A stretch of DNA of 6,348 nucleotides from Planctomycetota bacterium (lineage in GTDB: Bacteria > Planctomycetota > Phycisphaerae > UBA1845): positions 1 through 6,348 of the forward strand of contig JADFHG010000233.1 in assembly GCA_022567365.1 (NCBI GenBank), written 5' to 3'. Within the stretch, counting starts at the first letter, position 1. The number at the start of each line of letters is the position of its first letter. A model generated the notes under the pieces. It ran no database searches, was not told the origin of the DNA, and worked only from the letters and a program-made list of their open reading frames with translations. A program made the translations under genes and the position numbers. This document shows positions 1-4,351 of the stretch, one piece after another.

Positions 1-899
1 TCCTTCCACCAGTGGGCGTAGCTTTCAGCCCCTTCACCCCGCCGCTGGCAATCGGCAGCGGTGAAGGTTACATAGCCAATAGGCGCATCGAACCAGACGT
101 AGAGCGATTTGCCGGCTGCATCGGGATCATCCAGCGGCACCGGAACCCCCCATTGCAGGTCTCGCGTCATCGCTCGTTCGGGTAGCCCTTCCACCTCGAT
201 CCGTCCAAGGGATTGATTCAGCACGATAGGCCGCCAGGCCGCGGCGGCATCCGTAGTTTCTTTTTTCCCATTCAGCCACTCGGCGAGGCGGCTCTGGAGA
301 CGATCCAGCCGAAGATACCAGTGAACCGTGTCGCGAAGCACGGGCGTTGAACCGGTCATCACACTGACCGGATTCAGGAGCACCGTCTGGTCGATCGAAC
401 GCCCGCACTCTTCACATTGGTCCCCGAACGCCTGGTCGCCGGCACAGTGAGGACACGTACCGCGGACGAACCGGTCGGGCAGAAACTGGCTTGCTTCGAC
501 GTCGAAAAGCTGCTGACTCCTCCGCTTGGTGAAAAAGCCCTTTCTGTGAATCACAAGAAATAAATCTTGGCTGAACTTTTCGTGCGCCGTTACGTACTCC
601 GGCTGGTGGGTGCCGCCGTAGATATCAAATCTGATGCCCAGGCCGGAGAAATCCTGCTGCTGCCGGTGGTTGAAATGGGCCGTTAGCTCCTCAACGCTGC
701 GGTTTTGCTCTCGGGCGCTTTTCAGGGCGGCGACGCCGTTGTCATCGCTGCCGCAGATGAACCGCACGTCGGCACCGGTCGCGCGGAGGTAACGGACGTA
801 GGTGTCGGCCGGGAGATAGGCGCCGGCCACATGGCCTACGTGCAAACGGCCGTTGGAGTACGGCAACGCCGCGGTAATCAAAAATCGTCGATCTGACAT
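1..899 (-). CDS. metG: Methionyl-tRNA synthetase, N-terminal part (cut by window edge)
   Basis: This class I aminoacyl-tRNA synthetase charges tRNA-Met with methionine using ATP in the cytoplasm. The frame is open from the ATG at 899-897 to the window edge, giving 299 residues of a protein usually 550-700 long. The HIGH signature reads H20-V-G-H23 within LPYSNGRLHVGHVAG. A zinc knuckle in the connective insert has C149-P-H-C152 and C162-E-E-C165, close to the four cysteines of the E. coli enzyme. The outer knuckle of the two-zinc type is absent: residues 132-136 read FDVEA. Further family motifs are FLPDRFVRGTC (139-149), WGVPVP (250-255) and YVWFDAPIGY (267-276). The KMSKS loop and anticodon-binding domain lie outside the window. 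The start is fixed by an in-frame TGA at 908-906; an AGAAGG stretch sits only 1 nt before the ATG, unusually close for a Shine-Dalgarno site. The gene diverges from the dockerin-like gene at 1500. The family call is nearly certain. Confidence 0.97.
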   Translation of the reverse strand, partial: MSDRRFLITAALPYSNGRLHVGHVAGAYLPADTYVRYLRATGADVRFICGSDDNGVAALKSAREQNRSVEELTAHFNHRQQQDFSGLGIRFDIYGGTHQPEYVTAHEKFSQDLFLVIHRKGFFTKRRSQQLFDVEASQFLPDRFVRGTCPHCAGDQAFGDQCEECGRSIDQTVLLNPVSVMTGSTPVLRDTVHWYLRLDRLQSRLAEWLNGKKETTDAAAAWRPIVLNQSLGRIEVEGLPERAMTRDLQWGVPVPLDDPDAAGKSLYVWFDAPIGYVTFTAADCQRRGEGAESYAHWWK

Positions 900-1499
900 A
901 CCTTCTCAACACCCAGGGACGCGGTTCGCACGAGTCGGACAACGCGCCAGGGCGGACCGCGAGAAACCGAAATTACAGCGGCAAACCAAGAGTCGACCCG
1001 ATTGCGCGTCGGTTGTCGCCCTGCCCACCCGTCGGAAACACCGAGGCAGCGCAAGGACGCGCCGATTGTAACCGAGCCGTCGAGGCTGACAAGAAACGCG
1101 GTGCGAGGAAGAGATCGACGGTTGGCCGGCGGGTCGTCGGAGCCGTTTGCGGGTGCCGGTGCCACACCCATCAGTTTGAAGTTCTCCAGCCGATTGACAA
1201 ACGCGGACCGCAGGCGCGGGTTGCCCCGGGAACGCGATTTCGTCCCGATTTCGGGCACGGACATCGTTGCCGTCATGGCGCATTGCGAGTTGTCGAAAAC
1301 CGTGTGGGGTGGCTTGGTTCGCGGTTGCGCGGTATCCTCGCTGCCGCGTTTCAACCGGGTCGCTACGCTCAGTGTGCAAATCGCAACTGCGATCGGTGTC
1401 TTGGATCAGGGCGTGCGCGGTCGAAGACGGGCGGCGCGATCAGCCGTTCGGCTGTCTCGTTGCCGCGTGAGGTGTGGTTTTGGTTAGGACCAGTGGAGC
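900..1499. other. Divergent intergenic spacer without a convincing gene
   Basis: This 600-bp gap separates the metG start from the dockerin-like gene start and must hold the promoters of both. Several long open frames cross it on both strands, but their translations are rich in Arg, Pro and Gly, match no family I know, overlap one another and run into the starts of the flanking genes, as expected of chance frames in GC-rich DNA. I found no tRNA, no strong sigma-70 promoter and no terminator with a T-tract. Small inverted repeats exist, for example CCCGA-TT-TCGGG at 1244-1255 and the palindrome at 1380-1393. Confidence 0.6.
1380..1393. promoter_or_regulatory. Possible operator palindrome
   Basis: ATCGCA-AC-TGCGAT is a perfect 6-bp inverted repeat around a 2-bp centre, about 107 bp before the first ATG of the dockerin-like gene. 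The size suits a dimeric regulator or a small hairpin, but no second copy is evident and no regulator gene is adjacent. In GC-rich DNA this could be chance. Confidence 0.2.
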
Positions 1500-2324
1500 A
1501 TGGGAGTGATGTCTATGAGTACGATTTGTAAGACGACGCATCGAGGAATCAACGTTGGCCCATGGTGTCGATGGGGCGCGACCATCCTTGTGGGTGTCTT
1601 GGGCTTTTCGCTTTCGGCCTCCGCGGTGCGAGCGGAGTCGGTGTTTCTCGTCGCCGACAACCATCCGGATCTCGAGAGTTTCTTCACGCTCGACTTCGGT
1701 GAGCTGGGCGGCGTGACAAGCGCCGTCATCACGAACACGCGCTTCGTGCTCGACATCGATGCGAAGGCGGGCACGGCACGGTTTGTCGAATATCACCAGG
1801 ACATCGAGCCGCTGATTCTTCCCGGCGGGATCAGCACGGGCGACATTACCATCGAGATCGTCGAGGGTTCCTCGAGCGGTACGTTCGATCCGAAGACGAA
1901 CGAGTACATGACCACCGAGCTTTATTTGATCTTCTTTACCGAGGATCTGAGCATGTTCGGCGTCGAGTCACCATTGATCCTCGAGAGCTCGTCGAACGGG
2001 ATCCTCAACATGGACTCGAACGTGACGGGGACGATCGCCATGGCATGGGAAGGCGGCAGCGAGCTCCAGAATCCCGGCGACCCGAAGAACCCGATCGAAT
2101 TCACCTACACCTGCACCGTCAACAGTCAGTTCGCCCAGGCGGGCACCGGGGACTTCAATGCCGACGACCACGTCAACTTCGAAGACTATCTCGAGCTGCG
2201 CGAGTGCTTTGTGGAACATCTGGACTCGCCGGTGGGTTCGGCGTGCGCGGCGGGCGACTTCGACGTTGATGGGGATATCGATTTCGACGACGTCGCCGCG
2301 TTTCGGTCGGTGTACGGATCGTAG
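1500..2324 (+). CDS. Secreted protein of unknown function with C-terminal dockerin-like calcium loops
   Basis: The 274-residue product has a basic, Cys-containing start, a hydrophobic segment (about 26-42) and a likely signal peptidase I site after A45 (SASAVRA, then ES), so it should be exported. Residues 46-214 are acidic and rich in beta-prone Thr, Ile and Val; I recognise no family. The last 60 residues carry two dockerin/EF-hand-like loops: D218-F-N-A-D-D-H-V-N-F-E-D229 and D253-F-D-V-D-G-D-I-D-F-D-D264. C236 and C249 lie between them, a layout I recall from many planctomycete exported proteins. In cellulosomes such modules bind cohesins; no cohesin is visible here, so attachment or calcium-dependent folding is only inferred. 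The start is ambiguous. The ATG at 1500 has AGGA 10 nt upstream, the one at 1509 has GGAG at 10 nt, and the one at 1515 has GGGAG at 8 nt; all keep the signal peptide. A repeat cluster begins 11 bp after the stop. Confidence 0.88.
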   Translation: MGVMSMSTICKTTHRGINVGPWCRWGATILVGVLGFSLSASAVRAESVFLVADNHPDLESFFTLDFGELGGVTSAVITNTRFVLDIDAKAGTARFVEYHQDIEPLILPGGISTGDITIEIVEGSSSGTFDPKTNEYMTTELYLIFFTEDLSMFGVESPLILESSSNGILNMDSNVTGTIAMAWEGGSELQNPGDPKNPIEFTYTCTVNSQFAQAGTGDFNADDHVNFEDYLELRECFVEHLDSPVGSACAAGDFDVDGDIDFDDVAAFRSVYGS

Positions 2325-2334
2325 TGTTATTGAG

Positions 2335-2362
2335 TTGTCAGTTTTCAGTCTTCAGTTGTCAG
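2335..2362. repeat. Heptanucleotide tandem repeat, left array
   Basis: Four 7-bp units follow one another: TTGTCAG, TTTTCAG, TCTTCAG, TTGTCAG. The array starts 11 bp after the stop codon of the dockerin-like gene. It is the reverse complement in type of the CTGACRA heptads at 2554-2588, and 2352-2365 forms a perfect 14-bp inverted repeat with 2552-2565. Heptanucleotide repeats of this general kind are known from cyanobacterial intergenic DNA (STRR sequences); any relation to those is not shown here. Confidence 0.75.
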
Positions 2363-2366
2363 TTAG

Positions 2367-2493
2367 CAGCCCGTTGAAAAAACCTGATCTGTATGTGTGG
2401 CACCGGTTTTCAGCCGGTCAAAACAGGTGGCACCGGCTAATAGCCGGTGATAAGACGGGCTATTAGCCCATGCCACACTTCTTCAACGGGCTG
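2367..2493. repeat. Palindromic element with terminal inverted repeats and three related hairpin units
   Basis: The 127-bp element is bounded by perfect 12-bp inverted repeats, CAGCCCGTTGAA (2367-2378) and TTCAACGGGCTG (2482-2493). A second nested pair is GTGTGGCA (2395-2402) with TGCCACAC (2471-2478). Three hairpins lie within: ACCGG/CCGGT (2402-2418), the 8-bp stem CACCGGCT/AGCCGGTG with loop AAT (2431-2449), and GGGCT/AGCCC (2457-2469). These belong to three related 24-nt units at 2395-2418, 2425-2448 and, inverted, 2455-2478, sharing GTGGCA, then a short stem, then AGCC. The fold is cloverleaf-like. There is no coding content, so it resembles a REP/MITE-type non-coding repeat rather than an insertion sequence. 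No clean target-site duplication is seen. Confidence 0.8.
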
Positions 2494-2597
2494 TTGGGAA
2501 GTCTTCCGTCGTCAGTTACCAGTTTGGGTAAACGGACCACCGACGACTTCCTAACTGACAACTGACGACTGACGACTGACGACTGACGACTTCCCAA
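2494..2597. repeat. Long foldback repeat next to the palindromic element
   Basis: Perfect 10-bp arms TTGGGAAGTC (2494-2503) and GACTTCCCAA (2588-2597) enclose a 4-by-4 mismatch (2504-2507 with 2584-2587) and then a further 8-bp pairing, GTCGTCAG (2508-2515) with CTGACGAC (2576-2583). The result is an imperfect hairpin of about 18 bp with a large loop. It abuts the 2367-2493 element without a gap and ends 22 bp before the ligase start codon, so it would lie in that gene's leader or promoter. Confidence 0.65.
2554..2588. repeat. Heptanucleotide tandem repeat, right array
   Basis: Five consecutive 7-bp units read ACTGACA once and then ACTGACG four times. They are in the opposite orientation to the TTGTCAG heptads at 2335-2362 and form part of the right arm of the 2494-2597 foldback. 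The four identical units suggest recent slippage expansion. Confidence 0.85.
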
Positions 2598-2619
2598 ATC
2601 TTCCCTGCGCGGCGTCGCC

Positions 2620-3921
2620 ATGGCGTACTTCAATCCCGAGGAAGAAACGCTCGACCGCGACGGTCTTGCGTCGCTGCAACGGCGCAAGCTTGGAGAGATG
2701 CTCCGTGCGGTCCTACCGGGAAACGCCTTCCAACAACGGAGGTTGGGCGGTATCGAGTTCGACCCCGCAACCGATCCGATCGATCGCCTGCCGTTCACCA
2801 CTCGGGCGGAGTTGCAGCAGGACCAGGCCGAGAATCCTCCGTACGGGACCAATTTGACGTATCCGATCGAGCAATACACACGGTTCCACCAGACGTCCGG
2901 AACAACCGGTGTCCCCCTCCGCTGGTTGGACACAACCGCGAGTTGGGACTGGTGGAAGCGATGCTGGATGACAATTTATCGCGCGGCGGGCATCACCGAG
3001 CACGACCGTCTTCTGTTTCCCTTTTCGTTTGGGCCGTTCATCGGATTCTGGGGCGCGTTCGACGCGGCTGCGACCTACGGTTGCCTTTGCCTACCGGGTG
3101 GGCATATGACAACGACCATGCGGTTGCATTTCATGATGGAAAACGACGCGACCGCGATTTGCTGCACACCGACGTACGCGCTGCGGATGGGCGAGGTCGC
3201 GGTCGAAGAGGGGATCGATCTGGCCGCGTCGAGTGTCCGTGCGTTGATCGTCGCCGGCGAACCCGGAGGCAGCATCCCGGCGACGCGCGAGCGCATCGAA
3301 ACCGCCTGGGGCGCCCGCGTCTTCGACCACACGGGCATGACCGAGATCGGCCCGGTCGGTTTTGAGTGCGAGGAGGCGCGCGGCGGTGTGCACTTGAACG
3401 AGAGCGAGTTCATTGTCGAGGTCATCGACCCGCGGACCGGGAAAGCCGTTTCGGACGGCGCGCTTGGCGAACTCGTGTTGACCAACCTCGGGCGATGGGG
3501 ATCCCCGCTGTTCCGCTACCGCAGCGGCGATCAGGTCCGCATCACGAGGGATCAGTGTGCGTGCGGGCGGTGGTTCGCGCGGATGGACGGCGGCATAATC
3601 GGTCGAGTGGACGATATGTTCGTCGTTCGCGGGAACAACGTGTTTCCATCGGCGGTCGAAGGCGTGATCCGGAGGTATCCGGAGATCGCGGAGTATCGGA
3701 TGGTGGTCGTCAACAGTGGATTACTCCGCGACCTTCGGATCGATATCGAGCCGGCGGCGGAAGTGGACGCGGATCGCCTCGCGGCGGCGGTCAGGGCGGC
3801 GGTCGGCGAGGAACTCCATTTCACGCCGATCGTCCAGTGTGTTGATCCGGGCACGCTGCCCCGGTTCGAACTCAAGGCACGGCGACTGGTCCGCGAGGAC
3901 GAGATCGATGCTCCTTCGTGA
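2620..3921 (+). CDS. PaaK-family adenylate-forming CoA ligase (phenylacetate-CoA ligase-like)
   Basis: Members activate an aromatic or related carboxylic acid with ATP as an acyl-adenylate and transfer it to coenzyme A in the cytoplasm. At 433 residues the protein is full family length and opens with MAYFNPEEETLDRD, typical of PaaK N-termini. Core motifs run in order: phosphate loop HQTSGTTGVPLRW (90-102), HTGMTEIGP (237-245), YRSGD (300-304), GRVDDMFVVRGNNVFP (328-343) and LPRFELKARRL (413-423), with K419 the likely adenylation lysine. C250, H258, C313 and C315 could form a zinc site of the kind reported in some PaaK-family structures. The ATG is the only canonical start after an in-frame TGA at 2584-2586. 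No purine-rich Shine-Dalgarno site lies in the 22 bp before it, so initiation may be SD-independent. No phenylacetate-pathway gene (paaABC, paaG, paaZ) is nearby, so the substrate is open and I withhold a gene symbol. The family is sure; the specificity is not. Confidence 0.93.
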   Translation: MAYFNPEEETLDRDGLASLQRRKLGEMLRAVLPGNAFQQRRLGGIEFDPATDPIDRLPFTTRAELQQDQAENPPYGTNLTYPIEQYTRFHQTSGTTGVPLRWLDTTASWDWWKRCWMTIYRAAGITEHDRLLFPFSFGPFIGFWGAFDAAATYGCLCLPGGHMTTTMRLHFMMENDATAICCTPTYALRMGEVAVEEGIDLAASSVRALIVAGEPGGSIPATRERIETAWGARVFDHTGMTEIGPVGFECEEARGGVHLNESEFIVEVIDPRTGKAVSDGALGELVLTNLGRWGSPLFRYRSGDQVRITRDQCACGRWFARMDGGIIGRVDDMFVVRGNNVFPSAVEGVIRRYPEIAEYRMVVVNSGLLRDLRIDIEPAAEVDADRLAAAVRAAVGEELHFTPIVQCVDPGTLPRFELKARRLVREDEIDAPS

Positions 3922-3923
3922 GC

Positions 3924-3945
3924 GTTCGCCATGGGCTTCGCGAAC
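3924..3945 (+). terminator. Weak stem-loop just after the ligase stop
   Basis: GTTCGC (3924-3929) pairs with GCGAAC (3940-3945) around a 10-nt loop, 2 bp after the stop codon. There is no T-tract, so intrinsic termination is doubtful; it may only be a 3' end stabiliser or chance. Confidence 0.25.
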
Positions 3946-4005
3946 AGCCTCTTGACGTTGGATCAGCCTTGCATTGTGCGGGTTACGAAAGGCCTCCTTG
4001 GGAAA

Positions 4006-4057
4006 GCAAACCTCGCGGTTGAGCCGTCAGTCGTCGCGCGAGGTTGCGAATCGGCTC
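4006..4057 (+). other. Possible H-type pseudoknot in the spacer
   Basis: AACCTCGCG (4009-4017) pairs perfectly with CGCGAGGTT (4037-4045); two more pairs (4006-4007 with 4046-4047) can be added across a bulged A. The loop of this stem holds GAGCCG (4021-4026), complementary to CGGCTC (4052-4057) just downstream, which is the topology of an H-type pseudoknot. The strand is assumed to be that of the flanking genes. It may belong to the 3' end of the ligase transcript or be a separate RNA. No known RNA family was recognised. Confidence 0.35.
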
Positions 4058-4080
4058 GGCGGGAACTTCGCCCTCCCGCC
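4058..4080 (+). other. GC-rich hairpin
   Basis: GGCGGGA (4058-4064) pairs with TCCCGCC (4074-4080) around a 9-nt loop and begins immediately after the possible pseudoknot. No T-run follows, so it is not a classic terminator, though it could act together with the upstream structure as a transcript end. Confidence 0.4.
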
Positions 4081-4092
4081 GCGTGACGCACC

Positions 4093-4121
4093 GTGACGGA
4101 CGTTTCGGAATGCACTACACT
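4093..4121 (+). promoter_or_regulatory. Candidate sigma-70 promoter for the beta-propeller gene
   Basis: GTGACG (4093-4098) matches the -35 consensus at 4 of 6 bases and TACACT (4116-4121) matches the -10 consensus at 4 of 6, with a 17-bp spacer. A start near 4128 would give a leader of roughly 220 nt carrying the hairpin at 4200-4221. The match is modest and unsupported by other data. Confidence 0.22.
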
Positions 4122-4186
4122 CGCGTCGGGTACGTGTTTAGCGCGTAGCGGCCACCCCCTGCGGCGGCCGTAAAACGCAGATAGCG

Positions 4187-4248
4187 GGCTCAAAAGCCAC
4201 GTCCGCCATGGGGGGCGGACGCTAGCCGGAGTTTTTCAGCAGGCTGCG
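4187..4248. repeat. Partial relative of the palindromic element
   Basis: A GGCT/AGCC mini-hairpin (4187-4198) is followed by the 8-bp stem CGTCCGCC/GGCGGACG (4200-4207 with 4214-4221) and then TTTTTCAGCAGGCTG (4232-4246). The last segment matches the reverse complement of the left end of the 2367-2493 element at 13 of 15 bases. Order (GGCT hairpin, then TTTTTCARCRGGCTG end) resembles the right half of that element. A matching left end is not visible, so this is a fragment or a divergent member. The stem plus T-run is not a good terminator because 10 nt separate them. Confidence 0.5.
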
Positions 4249-4351
4249 AGGCACCCGAGACCGAAGATACCCCAATCGTGCGTGTCGTCGACGGTTAGCC
4301 GGCCGACCGGCAGAATCGCGGCCACGAGATTGAGGCAGGATCGGAGACGAA

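Noticed and set aside
1460..1488. TTGCCG with GTTAGG 17 bp later as a sigma-70 promoter for the dockerin-like gene
   Set aside because: The -10 match is too poor to support a call.
878..1531. Long open frames on both strands across the metG/dockerin spacer (up to 172 codons)
   Set aside because: They overlap each other and the starts of both flanking genes, have Arg/Pro/Gly-rich composition without recognisable motifs, and are what GC-rich non-coding DNA produces.
2395..2478. Three 24-nt units as a CRISPR array
   Set aside because: Units are only about 75% identical, one is inverted, the gaps are 6 nt, and no cas genes are present.
2358..2518. GTCAGTTA at 2358-2365 and 2511-2518 as a target-site duplication of the palindromic element
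   Set aside because: The right copy is 17 bp from the element end and the sequence is part of the heptad repeat present elsewhere nearby, so it is not a clean duplication.
2463..2933. Minus-strand open frame of 156 codons starting inside the ligase gene
   Set aside because: It runs antisense through the ligase N-terminus and the repeat arms; its C-terminal part is a translation of the heptad and palindromic repeats.
4061..4090. GGAACTT at 4062-4068 as an ECF sigma -35 element
   Set aside because: No convincing -10 partner is found at the proper spacing, and the bases are part of the stem and loop of the 4058-4080 hairpin.
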